Position numbers and translations under genes: made by a program. From positions 1,488,001 through 1,552,000 of the forward strand of contig NZ_CP062159.1 in assembly GCF_014844035.1 (NCBI RefSeq): DNA of 64,000 nt. The letters run 5' to 3'. This stretch comes from Flavobacterium sp. MDT1-60. Its GTDB lineage: Bacteria > Bacteroidota > Bacteroidia > Flavobacteriales > Flavobacteriaceae. Shown here in pieces: positions 9,701 through 18,649 of the stretch (position 1 is its first letter; each line of letters opens with the position of its first letter). The notes beneath the pieces were generated by a model that had not been told where the DNA came from, made no database searches, and worked only from the letters and a program-made list of their open reading frames with translations.

Positions 9701-9729
9701 GTTTGCCCCCAAATTAAAAAATTGAATCC

Positions 9730-11121
9730 ATGGTTTCAAATAGAAAAATGCATTTCGAAATTTCAGAAAGGAAAGTACTACTCCGTCTTTTTGATATTAT
9801 TTTCGTTTTATCAGCTCTGTATTTGTTGAATTTTTTATTTGATGTTCAATATTTCAATTTAGATTCGAGACATTATTTCAGGCCAATTATGCTAATTGTG
9901 TACCTGACTATTTTTGGTGCCATTTTCGAAATGTACAATCTTCAGGTTGCAAGTAATCAGTTTCAAATACTTCGAAGTGTCATTCTTACCGTTACAACGG
10001 CTGTTTTAGTTTATTTATTTACACCCATTTTATCGCCAGAACTTCCAAAACAACGTTTGGTTATTCTGGTTTTTTATTTTACGATTCTTGGAGCATTATT
10101 AGCCTGGAGATATTTTTATGTATATTTTTTAGCTTCGCATCGGTTTTCGCAAAATGTAATTTTAATTTGTGATCATAATGAGGTTGAAGAATTGGTTTTA
10201 GGACTTGAAAATGTAGATCCGCATTATAAAATTTTGGGGTTTGTCAGTTCTGATTTAGTTTCCCACCAAGACTCTGATTTTCATTATGTGAAAGAAATTA
10301 AAAAGAATGATTTAGAATCATTTGTTGCTAAAAATAATATTTCTGAAATCGTAATTGCATCGCAGAAAACTGATGGTATAACAGCCGATTTGTACCAACA
10401 ACTGCTTCATTTGTTAGAATCTGGAAATATTATACGAGAGTATACGCAAGTGTATGAAAGTAAAACACAACGAATCCCGGTACATTATATCTCAAAAGAT
10501 TTTTACAGGTTTTTCCCTTTTAGTAGAAGTAACAATAATAAATTGTATTTATCTTTGATTCGTGTTCTTGAGTTTTTACTCTCATTTATGGGGTTACTAA
10601 TTTGTATTTTATTTATCCCTCTAATTTTTCTTGGAAATCTTTTGGCCAATAAAGGAAGCTTGTTTTATACCCAAGAGAGAGTAGGGAAGCACGGAGCTGT
10701 ATTTGAGATTTATAAGTTTAGAACAATGACAAAGAATTCTGATGTAAATGGACCTTTTGCTTCTTCTAATGATAAAAGAATTACCCCGTTTGGTAAATTT
10801 ATGCGTAAATCAAGAATTGATGAGCTGCCTCAGTTTTTTAACGTTTTAAAAGGTGATATGGCTGTCATTGGGCCAAGGCCGGAACGGCCATACTTTGTGA
10901 ACGAAATTGCTAAGGTTATGCCTTTTTATGAAACAAGACACGTTATTAAACCCGGACTTACAGGTTGGGCACAGGTCAATTATTCGTATGGAGAATCTAT
11001 TGAGGAAAGCTTAATAAAACTACAATACGATCTTTATTATATTAAACATCGAAGTGTTTTTCTGGATTTGAGTATTACTTTCAAAACCATTACTACGGTT
11101 TTGTTTTACCGCGGACAATAG
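9730..11121 (+). CDS. Polyprenyl-phosphate sugar-1-phosphate transferase (exopolysaccharide initiating enzyme)
   Basis: A 463-residue membrane protein. The first half has four to five membrane segments and a Rossmann-like CoA-binding-type domain (about 145-270), the layout of WcaJ/WbaP-type enzymes. The C-terminal bacterial sugar transferase domain has a further membrane helix near 280-300, then VFEIYKFRTM near residue 325, SRIDELPQFFNVLKGDMAVI, GPRPERP near residue 380, and PGLTGWAQVNY. The enzyme links the first sugar phosphate to undecaprenyl phosphate and so starts the repeat unit built by the upstream glycosyltransferases. It is the last gene of the + strand block and faces the next gene with only four bases between. 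Confidence 0.93.
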   Translation: MVSNRKMHFEISERKVLLRLFDIIFVLSALYLLNFLFDVQYFNLDSRHYFRPIMLIVYLTIFGAIFEMYNLQVASNQFQILRSVILTVTTAVLVYLFTPILSPELPKQRLVILVFYFTILGALLAWRYFYVYFLASHRFSQNVILICDHNEVEELVLGLENVDPHYKILGFVSSDLVSHQDSDFHYVKEIKKNDLESFVAKNNISEIVIASQKTDGITADLYQQLLHLLESGNIIREYTQVYESKTQRIPVHYISKDFYRFFPFSRSNNNKLYLSLIRVLEFLLSFMGLLICILFIPLIFLGNLLANKGSLFYTQERVGKHGAVFEIYKFRTMTKNSDVNGPFASSNDKRITPFGKFMRKSRIDELPQFFNVLKGDMAVIGPRPERPYFVNEIAKVMPFYETRHVIKPGLTGWAQVNYSYGESIEESLIKLQYDLYYIKHRSVFLDLSITFKTITTVLFYRGQ

Positions 11122-11125
11122 TTAT

Positions 11126-12262
11126 TTAGATAATAATCGGAATACGTTTTTTGTTTCTGATCGCGACTCTTACTAAAACAAAACCGCTTGTTATAATCAT
11201 CGGTAAAACAATTAAAAAGTGGGCTTTGTTAATTATAAATAGAGTGTAGATGATTAGAAATAATACATGTAAAACAGCAAAGCGATACGTCCATCCTTTA
11301 TTTTTAAGAATTGATAAAAGGATCAAAATCAATAAAAGGGGGCTAAATAAAAGTATATTATAATTCATCGCCAGTTCCTGGTGAAAAGAATAAAATCCAA
11401 CAACTACAAAGAAGATTCCCATTAAAGATAAAATCAAAAGATAGATCTTGTCTACTATTTTATTATGTGCCAAAACTATAAAAGCAAGTAAAAATAAATA
11501 AGTGTAAACATTATTCCACCACGAGGTTGGGGTTTCTTTTTCAAAGCTTATCAATGTACTTGTTTTGCTAACTAAGGGATGATTTTGAAAAGAAGTCTTC
11601 TCTAAACTGTTTTTCAATTCAAAAGGCAGGAATATTTTGGTGCCTAATTGATCTACTTTCTTTCCGAAAATAATACTAGTTCCTAGTTTGTCATAAAAAT
11701 GCCTATCAAAATAAGGGAATAAAATTGAGCGATAAGTAATATCAGTGTCTCCTTTTTTTATTATCACATTTCCGTTCAATGTTTTATTGATAATGTCAAC
11801 AACCATCGAGGTACAGTTTTTATCAATGAATTTATAAGTATAATAACGTTCTTCAGAAAGTAAAGTAGTATTTAAGTTATCAAATAGCTTTTGTTTTGAC
11901 TCCTGTGGAATAAGAAGTTCTTGTTCAAAAACACTTCGTTTCTCATAATTGTATTCATTCATAAAATCAGCAAAGGGATGAACTACTACAAAATATTGCA
12001 AATCGCCTTTAGCAAATTTGGTAACAAAATTAGGTGTCGAAAAATCAAAAGCACCATAATTATAAACCAGATCAATATTGTTTGCAGAATCCGCAACTCG
12101 GATAGCCGTATGCCCAAAGTAAGAGTAAGTTTCATTGCCTAATCCACAAGTAAGAACACTTATTTTTGAATCTTTTGATAAAGGTAAGTTTTGGCTGAAA
12201 CCAATAAAACATAGTAAGAATAGTAAACTAAAAAGTGTTTTTTTTAAAATGACATTTTTCAT
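11126..12262 (-). CDS. DUF4105 / Lnb-like membrane protein (putative lipoprotein N-acyltransferase)
   Basis: A 378-residue protein with a signal peptide (about residues 1-23, ending FIGFSQ), a periplasmic domain of ~210 residues, and about five C-terminal membrane helices. The periplasmic domain carries YSYFGHTAIRV (histidine) and FIDKNCTSMVVD (cysteine), the conserved pair of the DUF4105 family. A Bacteroides member of this family, Lnb, has been reported to N-acylate lipoproteins, a job done by Lnt in Proteobacteria. Function here is transferred from that family, not shown by the sequence. Its neighbour is a PorV/PorQ-type outer-membrane protein. Confidence 0.75.
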   Translation of the reverse strand: MKNVILKKTLFSLLFLLCFIGFSQNLPLSKDSKISVLTCGLGNETYSYFGHTAIRVADSANNIDLVYNYGAFDFSTPNFVTKFAKGDLQYFVVVHPFADFMNEYNYEKRSVFEQELLIPQESKQKLFDNLNTTLLSEERYYTYKFIDKNCTSMVVDIINKTLNGNVIIKKGDTDITYRSILFPYFDRHFYDKLGTSIIFGKKVDQLGTKIFLPFELKNSLEKTSFQNHPLVSKTSTLISFEKETPTSWWNNVYTYLFLLAFIVLAHNKIVDKIYLLILSLMGIFFVVVGFYSFHQELAMNYNILLFSPLLLILILLSILKNKGWTYRFAVLHVLFLIIYTLFIINKAHFLIVLPMIITSGFVLVRVAIRNKKRIPIII

Positions 12263-12300
12263 AATTTAAAATTTTAAGAAGTTTAATGGTTTTGTGAAAA

Positions 12301-13368
12301 TTATCTAAAGATACCTAAATCTACTTTTAAAGAAAAAATATTGGAATATAGAGCAGTACTTTGGTTTCCTAAATCGGTCAGAGCATAATCGACCTGAATG
12401 CCTTTATATTTAAATCCTAATCCAATATTGGGTTGAAAATTTATTTTTTCTGTATTGTCCAACTGCATAACATTCTGGAAATTTCCAGCTCCGGCTCTTA
12501 AGAAAACCAAATTGGTATACCCAAATTCAAAACCAATTGCCGGATCAATACTTACAACTTTTGATGAAATAATATCATTAGTTTGTTCAAAACGCATATT
12601 CAGATTTGTAGCTACCAAAAGGCTATAATCATTATGAAACTCAAATGTTTTTGAAACTCCTAATTGTGCTTTTGGTAAAGTAATCTCTGTGCTTTCGGGC
12701 AATTCATTATTTTCTCCCGGAATAGCATTGGCAATTTTTGCATATTCTTCTTCGTCGATATTCCAGACATTATAAGTAGTGGTAATATCGCGAAGCATCA
12801 ATCCGAACTTCCAGTCATTGCGTTCAAACTGTAGCCCTACATCAAAACCAAAACCCCAGGAATTAGCAAATTCTCCAATAATTCGGCGAATCACTTTTGC
12901 GTTAACACCATATTGAAATCCTTCTACAGGTAATTTCCTTGCGTACGAGAAGGTAAAACCATAATCTGCTGTTGAGAACAAACGAATTCGGTTATAATCA
13001 ATATTTCCCTGGCTGTCAATTAATTCGGTTGTGTCCATAATATCGTCGACTCCAAAACGAATCATCGAAATTCCCCAGGCACTTCTATCATCAATAGGAC
13101 TCGCATATCCTATATAATCATACTGAGCAATATTGGCAAAATAATTGGCATGCATTAATGAAATCTGATGGTCTTCAAGATGTGTCAGACCAGCTGGATT
13201 CCAGTAAACTGCGTTGACATCATTTGTAGAAGCAACAACAGCACTCGACATTCCTAATGCAGCGGCGTCGACACCTATATTCATAAACTCATTCGAATAC
13301 TTTCGAACAGTTTGTGCATATTGTGTAGTGCAACTCCAAAATAATAAAAGCCCCAAAAGTTTCTTCAA
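12301..13368 (-). CDS. PorV/PorQ family outer-membrane protein, TTG start
   Basis: A 355-residue beta-barrel protein. The signal peptide ends at TTQYAQ (about residue 19). The mature N-terminus has GVDAAALGMSSAVVAS and NAVYWNPAGL, the hallmark of the PorV/PorQ (FadL-like) group linked to type IX secretion in this phylum. The C-terminus is rich in alternating strands and ends in phenylalanine-arginine. An in-frame stop lies just upstream and there is no ATG between that stop and residue 1, so TTG at 13368 is the only sensible start. PorV and PorQ shuttle or process type IX cargo. Which paralogue this is cannot be decided here. Confidence 0.82.
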   Translation of the reverse strand: MKKLLGLLLFWSCTTQYAQTVRKYSNEFMNIGVDAAALGMSSAVVASTNDVNAVYWNPAGLTHLEDHQISLMHANYFANIAQYDYIGYASPIDDRSAWGISMIRFGVDDIMDTTELIDSQGNIDYNRIRLFSTADYGFTFSYARKLPVEGFQYGVNAKVIRRIIGEFANSWGFGFDVGLQFERNDWKFGLMLRDITTTYNVWNIDEEEYAKIANAIPGENNELPESTEITLPKAQLGVSKTFEFHNDYSLLVATNLNMRFEQTNDIISSKVVSIDPAIGFEFGYTNLVFLRAGAGNFQNVMQLDNTEKINFQPNIGLGFKYKGIQVDYALTDLGNQSTALYSNIFSLKVDLGIFR

Positions 13369-13522
13369 CGGATATTTTTTAGCAAACCGAAGTCTGTTTT
13401 AATTTTTATCAAAAATATAATATTTTACTCAGCAAATTTATTCCTTTTGAGAAATATTACGAATACCAAAATTTCAAATAAAAAACTCTTATAAAAACGA
13501 CTTGTACATGCAGTTATTATAC

Positions 13523-13530
13523 TAAATTTG
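13523..13530 (+). promoter_or_regulatory. Predicted -7 box (TAAATTTG) of pssA
   Basis: TAAATTTG matches TANNTTTG. TTG at 13502-13504 lies 18 bases upstream, so both promoter elements are present. The pssA start codon is 28 bases downstream. Confidence 0.6.
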
Positions 13531-13558
13531 TTCCTCACCATTATCAAATTTTATAAAG

Positions 13559-14269
13559 ATGAATATTAAAAAACACATTCCTAATCTAATTACATTAATT
13601 AATCTTTTTTGCGGTTGTATTGCGGTAGTTTTCATTTCTGAAGCCAATTACGAAATGGCTTTTTACATGGTTTGTTTAGGTATCTTTTTTGATTTTTTTG
13701 ATGGTTTTTTTGCCCGATTATTCAAAGTTTCAAGCCCGCTTGGATTGCAGCTAGATTCTTTGGCAGATATGGTAACAAGTGGTGTTGCACCAGGTTATGT
13801 AATGTACAGTTTGTTTACAAACAGTGCTCATGAATTGGGAACAAATCTGGCAATCCCGTTTTTAGGATTTATTGTGACTTTGGGTTCGTGTTATCGTTTA
13901 GCAAATTTTAATATAGACACTCGTCAAACGGATTCATTTATTGGTTTGCCAACTCCGGCAAATGCATTGTTTATTTTGAGTTTGCCTTTAGTTTTGAAAT
14001 TTTCGGATTCTCTAATGATGTTGGAAATCTTAACTAATCAATTGGTTTTATTAGCAATTACTTTATGTAGTGCCTATATTTTGAATGCCGAAATCCCGTT
14101 ATTTTCTTTAAAAATCAAGAAATTTAGTTTTAAAGAAAATGCACTTCAAATTGTGTTTTTGATAGTTTCTATTCTAATGGTGTTGTTGTTGCATTATATC
14201 GCAATTCCTTTAATTATCATCTTTTACGTATTGCTGTCGGTGATGAATAACATGTTTTTGAAAAAGTAG
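13559..14269 (+). CDS. pssA: CDP-diacylglycerol--serine O-phosphatidyltransferase
   Basis: A 236-residue inner-membrane enzyme with about six to eight hydrophobic segments. The CDP-alcohol phosphatidyltransferase motif is perfect: Asp48, Gly49, Ala52, Arg53, Gly62, Asp66, Asp70 (DGX2ARX8GX3DX3D). It makes phosphatidylserine from CDP-diacylglycerol and serine, the precursor of phosphatidylethanolamine. Serine specificity is inferred from length and the N-terminal IPNLITLINLFCGCIAV, typical of PssA. A good promoter lies just upstream, and the GH25 gene follows after 11 bases. Confidence 0.92.
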   Translation: MNIKKHIPNLITLINLFCGCIAVVFISEANYEMAFYMVCLGIFFDFFDGFFARLFKVSSPLGLQLDSLADMVTSGVAPGYVMYSLFTNSAHELGTNLAIPFLGFIVTLGSCYRLANFNIDTRQTDSFIGLPTPANALFILSLPLVLKFSDSLMMLEILTNQLVLLAITLCSAYILNAEIPLFSLKIKKFSFKENALQIVFLIVSILMVLLLHYIAIPLIIIFYVLLSVMNNMFLKK

Positions 14270-14280
14270 TTTTTATTCGA

Positions 14281-15138
14281 ATGGCAAGAAAAACGACAAG
14301 ACGAACTTCTTATTCCCGAAAAACGCAACCAACTCGTTCTGCTTTTAGCAGAGTGATACGCTTTGTCCTATTCTCATTTTTAGTGGTTCTTTTCTTCGGA
14401 ACTATTTACCATTATAGGGCTGGGTTAGCTTATTACCTCGGATTTAAATCGGATAAAGTTTTAGAGGAAGATGAAGTTGATAAGCATCTTTCTGATGTCC
14501 GAAATGTTAAGGTTTTAGAAAATCACAAAGGAAAGGTGATAGGTATTGATGTGTCTGAATTTCAGGGAACGGTAGATTGGGAGGAAATCGAAATTCTAGA
14601 AGAAAAATATCCTGTTCAATTCGTATTTATTCGCGCTACCGCCGGAAATGATCGTGTTGACAGGCAGTTTAAGAAGAATTGGGAAGGTGCAAAAGAAAAT
14701 AAAATAATGCGTGGAGCCTATCATTATTATCGTCCAAATGAAAATTCGATCGAGCAGGCAAATCTTTTTATTAAAACAGTGAAATTGCAAAAAGGTGATT
14801 TGCCGCCAGTTTTAGATATTGAAAGACTTCCGAAAAATCAACCTTTGGATAGTTTGAAAAAAGGCTTAAAACGTTGGCTGACTAAAGTTGAAGCGCATTA
14901 TCAGGTTCGTCCAATCATTTACACAGGTGAGCGATATTACAGTGATTTCCTAAAAGAAGAGTTTAGCGAATATTTGTTTTGGATAGCCAACTACAATTTC
15001 TACAGAGAAAAAATTGAAGACGATTGGCTTTTTTGGCAATTTACAGAAAAAGCATCTTTACCAGGAATCAAACATCGAGTTGATGTCAATATTTACAATG
15101 GAGATTTAGAACAATTGCAGTTTATTACAGTTGAGTAG
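14281..15138 (+). CDS. Membrane-anchored glycoside hydrolase family 25 lysozyme
   Basis: A 285-residue protein with a basic N-terminus and a single membrane helix (about 26-44), then a GH25 domain. The domain starts at VIGIDVSEFQG (about 86-96), has IRATAGNDRVD, and the catalytic DIE (Asp179-Glu181) in LPPVLDIER. YRPIIYTG-like and WQFTEK strands complete the barrel. GH25 enzymes cleave the N-acetylmuramic acid to N-acetylglucosamine bond of peptidoglycan. It follows pssA by 11 bases and may be co-transcribed. The anchor suggests that it acts on the cell's own wall from the inner membrane. Confidence 0.9.
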   Translation: MARKTTRRTSYSRKTQPTRSAFSRVIRFVLFSFLVVLFFGTIYHYRAGLAYYLGFKSDKVLEEDEVDKHLSDVRNVKVLENHKGKVIGIDVSEFQGTVDWEEIEILEEKYPVQFVFIRATAGNDRVDRQFKKNWEGAKENKIMRGAYHYYRPNENSIEQANLFIKTVKLQKGDLPPVLDIERLPKNQPLDSLKKGLKRWLTKVEAHYQVRPIIYTGERYYSDFLKEEFSEYLFWIANYNFYREKIEDDWLFWQFTEKASLPGIKHRVDVNIYNGDLEQLQFITVE

Positions 15139-15201
15139 GTTTTTAGTTTTGAGTCTCTTCCGATATTTATCGGGATCAGTCTTTTTCGCTTGAACTAAAA
15201 G

Positions 15202-15426
15202 TTATTTTAATAAAAGGCTAAGAGGAATTAATGCAAGAATTGCAAGAAATATTAAAACAGAGTAAGGGTTTGCAAAATTAACGGTCCAACCCGTCCATTT
15301 TATTCTTTTTGGCGGAAGTAATCTTTTGTCTTTCGGATTAAAATAAAGAAATCCCAAATACCAATTATTTGGATCCTTGTGCCAATTATCGTAATCTTCC
15401 TGAGTTGGCTTTTCTGAATTCATCAT
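15202..15426 (-). CDS. Small DUF5808-like membrane protein
   Basis: A 74-residue protein. The motif WYLGFLYFNPKDKRLLPPKR followed by WTVNFANP is the DUF5808-type pattern (a short domain often found beside membrane segments). One C-terminal membrane helix follows (about 53-73). It lies between the lysozyme and lptB and is oriented with lptB. The function of the domain is not known. Family assignment is from memory of the motif and is moderately sure. Confidence 0.65.
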   Translation of the reverse strand: MMNSEKPTQEDYDNWHKDPNNWYLGFLYFNPKDKRLLPPKRIKWTGWTVNFANPYSVLIFLAILALIPLSLLLK

Positions 15427-15475
15427 AAATTATTATTTTAAAACTGAAAACGGAGACCGTGACTGAATACTTTAT

Positions 15476-16216
15476 CTAAAATTCAAGTTTCTTTTTACGC
15501 AATTCGAAGTTTTGTCCAAGATAAACACGGCGAACCATTTCATCTTCAACTAATTCTTCCGGAATTCCGGCTTTCAAAATTCCTCCTTCAAACATTAAGT
15601 AGGTTTTGTCAGTAATTGCCAATGTTTCCTGAACGTTGTGATCGGTAATTAAGATTCCGATGTTTTTGTTTTTTAACTGTGCGACAATTCTTTGAATATC
15701 TTCAACCGCAACCGGGTCAACTCCTGCAAAAGGTTCATCCAATAAAATAAATTTTGGATCTGTTGCCAAAGCACGTGCAATTTCAGTACGACGACGTTCT
15801 CCCCCTGAAAGTAAATCACCACGGTTGGTACGAATATGTTCTAAACTGAATTCTTCAATTAAACTTTCCATTTTTGCAATTTGCTCTTCCTTTGAAAGTT
15901 TAGTCAATTGCAAAACACTCAGTATGTTATCTTCAATACTTAATTTTCTAAAAACAGAAGCTTCCTGTGCCAGATAACCAATTCCTTGCTGAGCACGTTT
16001 GTACATTGGGTAATCGGTAATGTTCAAATCATCAAGATAGATATTTCCCTGGTTTGGCTTTACTAATCCCACAATCATGTAAAACGAAGTTGTTTTCCCG
16101 GCACCATTAGGACCCAAAAGTCCCACGATTTCTCCTTGGTTTACTTCAACAGAAATCCCTTTTACAACACTACGTCCTTTATAGGTTTTGATTAAATTAT
16201 CGGCTCTTAGCTTCAT
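15476..16216 (-). CDS. lptB: LPS export ABC transporter ATP-binding protein
   Basis: A 246-residue ABC ATPase. Walker A is GPNGAGKTT (about 35-43), the signature LSGGERRRTEIARAL is near 140, and Walker B is FILLDEPFAGVDP near 160. The signature's ERRR and the QGIGYLAQEASVFRKLS Q-loop region are typical of LptB rather than of other ABC importers. LptB drives LptFG to extract lipopolysaccharide from the inner membrane. The lptF/lptG genes are not in the window. A downstream gene for D-arabinose 5-phosphate isomerase (Kdo precursor) lies on the same strand a short way upstream, so part of the LPS route is clustered here. Confidence 0.95.
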   Translation of the reverse strand: MKLRADNLIKTYKGRSVVKGISVEVNQGEIVGLLGPNGAGKTTSFYMIVGLVKPNQGNIYLDDLNITDYPMYKRAQQGIGYLAQEASVFRKLSIEDNILSVLQLTKLSKEEQIAKMESLIEEFSLEHIRTNRGDLLSGGERRRTEIARALATDPKFILLDEPFAGVDPVAVEDIQRIVAQLKNKNIGILITDHNVQETLAITDKTYLMFEGGILKAGIPEELVEDEMVRRVYLGQNFELRKKKLEF

Positions 16217-16435
16217 TTATTTCAATTAGATAATTAGATAATTTGAAAATGAGATAATTAAAACTAACTCAAATTCAATTTTATAATTTGATTTGAAAGG
16301 CAAAATAAATGTAAAATAATCAATCCGATAAATCAATTAACAAATTATTGCATTTTCAAAATTTAGAATTTGTGTTCAGAATTAAATAATTAGAGCATTT
16401 AAGAAAATTATCTAATTATCAAATTGCCACATTTT
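16217..16435. repeat. AT-rich intergenic region with inverted TAATTAGATAATT words
   Basis: This gap contains AATTAGATAATTAGATAATT near its left end (16226-16245) and the inverted form AAAATTATCTAATTATCAAA near its right end (16405-16424). No gene was found. Such AATTAGATAATT words are a common type of intergenic repeat in flavobacteria. The inverted pair could fold in the RNA between the AhpD-like gene and lptB. Confidence 0.45.
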
Positions 16436-16789
16436 CTAATTAGCAGCTTCTTCTTCCAAAGCTTCCCAAAATTCGTAAGCTCTTCTTAAATGTGGAATTA
16501 CAATTGTTCCGCCAACCAAAGTTGCGATTCCCATTGCTTCCATCATTTCTTCTTTGGTAACACCTTCTTTATGGCTTGTTTCTAAATGGTATTTTACACA
16601 GTCATCACAACGTAAGACTGCAGAAGCTACTAATCCTAAAAGTTCTTTTGTTTTTACATCAAGAGCTCCAGGCGCATAAGCGTTGGTGTCAAGATTAAAT
16701 ATTCGCTTTACAATTTTGTTATTGTCAGCTAATAATTTTTCGTTCATTTTAGAACGATAGTCGTTAAATTCTTGTATGATATCAGACAT
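16436..16789 (-). CDS. AhpD-like carboxymuconolactone decarboxylase family protein
   Basis: A 117-residue all-helical protein. CDDCVKYHLETSHKEG (about residues 59-74) is the CXXC-plus-histidine active site of the AhpD-like/CMD family. Members are small trimeric or hexameric peroxidase-reductase partners. The start overlaps the tatC stop by eight bases, so the two are translationally linked. Which peroxiredoxin or substrate it serves cannot be told from the context. Confidence 0.88.
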   Translation of the reverse strand: MSDIIQEFNDYRSKMNEKLLADNNKIVKRIFNLDTNAYAPGALDVKTKELLGLVASAVLRCDDCVKYHLETSHKEGVTKEEMMEAMGIATLVGGTIVIPHLRRAYEFWEALEEEAAN

Positions 16790-17597
16790 TTTCTTTCAAT
16801 TTATTTCTATAAACAACCTTTGAAATCAGGATACTCACTTCGTAAATAAGTAACATTGGTATTGCCACAATAGTTTGGCTTACTACGTCCGGAGGAGTTA
16901 CGATTGCTGCAATAATCAAAATGATAATTACAGCATATTTCCAATATTTTCTTAAGAAATCAGGAGTTACTAATCCTAATTTGGTTAAGAAATAAATAGC
17001 GATCGGTAATTCAAAGAATATTGCACTGCCCAAAATACTGGTTTTTACCATTCCCATATAAGAGTCTAGCGTAAATTGATTCTTTACAACATCACTCACA
17101 GAGAAAGTGGCAACGAAATTCACTGACATGGGAATGACAACAAAATAGCCAAACAATACTCCTAAAAAGAAAAGCAAAGAAGAAGTGAATATGAATACTT
17201 TAGCATTTTTTCTTTCTTTTACATATAATGCTGGACTAATGAACTTCCAGATTTCCCATAAAATATAAGGGAAACTTAAAATGAAACCAGCCAAAATACA
17301 CATCCATACAAAGATATTTACCTGACCTTCCATTTCAGTATTCTGAATAATAAAATTCAGTTCAGTAATACAGATACTATCCGCAAAACCTAGTTGATGT
17401 GATAAATCACAAAACCATCTATAAGTGAAAAAAGTAGGTCTGGTAGGACCTAAAATAATTTTGTCAAATAAATAATCACTAATAAAATAAGTAACAAATG
17501 CCATTATTAATGTTGCAGTTGTACTTCTTACTAATAGCCATCTTAGTTCTTCAAGATGGTCTAAAAATGACATCTCGCCAAGGTTCTTTTTTGCCAT
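16782..17597 (-). CDS. tatC: Sec-independent (twin-arginine) protein translocase subunit TatC
   Basis: A 271-residue inner-membrane protein with six membrane helices. The N-terminal MSFLDHLEELRWLLVRS is the TatC signature that binds twin-arginine signal peptides, and FILSFPYILWEIWKFISPAL (helix 2 loop) is also conserved. It exports folded proteins with TatA. It overlaps kdsD upstream by one base and the AhpD-like gene downstream by eight. No tatA is present in the window. Confidence 0.95.
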   Translation of the reverse strand: MAKKNLGEMSFLDHLEELRWLLVRSTTATLIMAFVTYFISDYLFDKIILGPTRPTFFTYRWFCDLSHQLGFADSICITELNFIIQNTEMEGQVNIFVWMCILAGFILSFPYILWEIWKFISPALYVKERKNAKVFIFTSSLLFFLGVLFGYFVVIPMSVNFVATFSVSDVVKNQFTLDSYMGMVKTSILGSAIFFELPIAIYFLTKLGLVTPDFLRKYWKYAVIIILIIAAIVTPPDVVSQTIVAIPMLLIYEVSILISKVVYRNKLKENV

Positions 17598-18562
17598 TAT
17601 ACGATTCCTTCTTTTAAAATGTCATGTAAATGTAATACTCCTTTGTACTCGCCGTTATCAGCAACAATCAGTTGCGTTATTGAGAAATCTTCTAAAATGT
17701 TCAGGGCATCAACTGCCATGGTTTCAGAAGAGACTAATTTAGGGTTTTTCGACATAATATCTTTTGCAGTCAAATCAGCAATAGAATCTCTGTCGTTCAG
17801 CATTCTTCTGATATCTCCATCGGTAATAATTCCAATAATTTTGTCATTTTCGATTACGGCAGTAACTCCTAGTCTTTTTTCAGAGATTTCAAAAATAGCT
17901 TTTTTGATTGAAGTGTCCGGTGAAACCATTGGTTTTAACGAATGTTCAATCATATCTTTTACGCGAAGCAATAGTTTTTTCCCTAAAGCACCACCCGGAT
18001 GATATACGGCAAAATCTTCTGGTTTGAAGTCGCGCATTTCCATCAAACAAACTGCCAATGCATCACCCATTACAAGTTGCGCTGTAGTACTGTTTGTTGG
18101 AGCAAGGTTTATTGGGCAAGCCTCCATCTCAACTGTGGTGTTCAGTACATAGTCAGAACCTTTAGCTAAAGATGAAGTTACGTTTCCTGTGATGGCAATT
18201 AAAGTGTTTCCGAAACGTTTTAATAAAGGAACCAGGATTTTTATTTCAGGGCTGTTACCACTTTTTGAAATGCAAATAATGATGTCTTGTTTTTGTATCA
18301 TTCCCAGATCGCCGTGAATGGCTTCTGAGGCATGAAGAAACATAGAAGGTGTTCCGGTTGAGTTAAAAGTGGCAACCATTTTTTGAGCGATGATGGCGCT
18401 TTTTCCTATTCCGGTAACGATCAGTCGGCCTTTGGTTTCATAAATGCGTTGAACAGTTTCGTAGAAATTTTCATCAAGAAAATCAATTAATTTTATAATT
18501 GCTTCGCTTTCAGATAGTATGGTTTTTTTGGCGATCGCCAATATATTTTCTTTTGAAATCAA
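17597..18562 (-). CDS. kdsD: D-arabinose 5-phosphate isomerase (KpsF/GutQ family)
   Basis: A 321-residue protein with an N-terminal SIS sugar-isomerase domain (about 30-160; TGIGKSAIIAQKM, HGDLGMIQ) and two C-terminal CBS domains (about 200-320). It converts ribulose 5-phosphate to arabinose 5-phosphate for Kdo synthesis. I start it at TTG 18562 (ISKENILAIAKKTIL). The frame extends upstream to TTG 18619, but that codon lies inside a good minus-strand -7 box (18617-18624), so it would be at or before the transcription start. It overlaps tatC by one base. RecQ is divergent. Confidence 0.88.
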   Translation of the reverse strand: MISKENILAIAKKTILSESEAIIKLIDFLDENFYETVQRIYETKGRLIVTGIGKSAIIAQKMVATFNSTGTPSMFLHASEAIHGDLGMIQKQDIIICISKSGNSPEIKILVPLLKRFGNTLIAITGNVTSSLAKGSDYVLNTTVEMEACPINLAPTNSTTAQLVMGDALAVCLMEMRDFKPEDFAVYHPGGALGKKLLLRVKDMIEHSLKPMVSPDTSIKKAIFEISEKRLGVTAVIENDKIIGIITDGDIRRMLNDRDSIADLTAKDIMSKNPKLVSSETMAVDALNILEDFSITQLIVADNGEYKGVLHLHDILKEGIV

Positions 18563-18616
18563 AACAGAATATTTAAAATTTGTATGTATAAAAGAAAGTT
18601 GTATCTTTATGTGTTG

Positions 18617-18624
18617 CAAATTTA
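18617..18624 (-). promoter_or_regulatory. Predicted -7 box (TAAATTTG) for kdsD-tatC operon
   Basis: Read on the minus strand this is TAAATTTG, a perfect TANNTTTG. No clear TTG is found 19 bases upstream. It lies about 55 bases before the chosen kdsD start, and its position argues against the longer kdsD reading frame. Confidence 0.5.
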
Positions 18625-18649
18625 TACAAAATATCCATTAATATAAAGA

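Noticed and set aside
11921..12142. A plus-strand frame opposite the DUF4105 gene
   Set aside because: Shadow of the real minus-strand gene; no start context or domain.
18563..18619. N-terminal extension of kdsD to TTG 18619
   Set aside because: The TTG lies inside a TAAATTTG -7 box on the same strand, and family members start near ISKEN.
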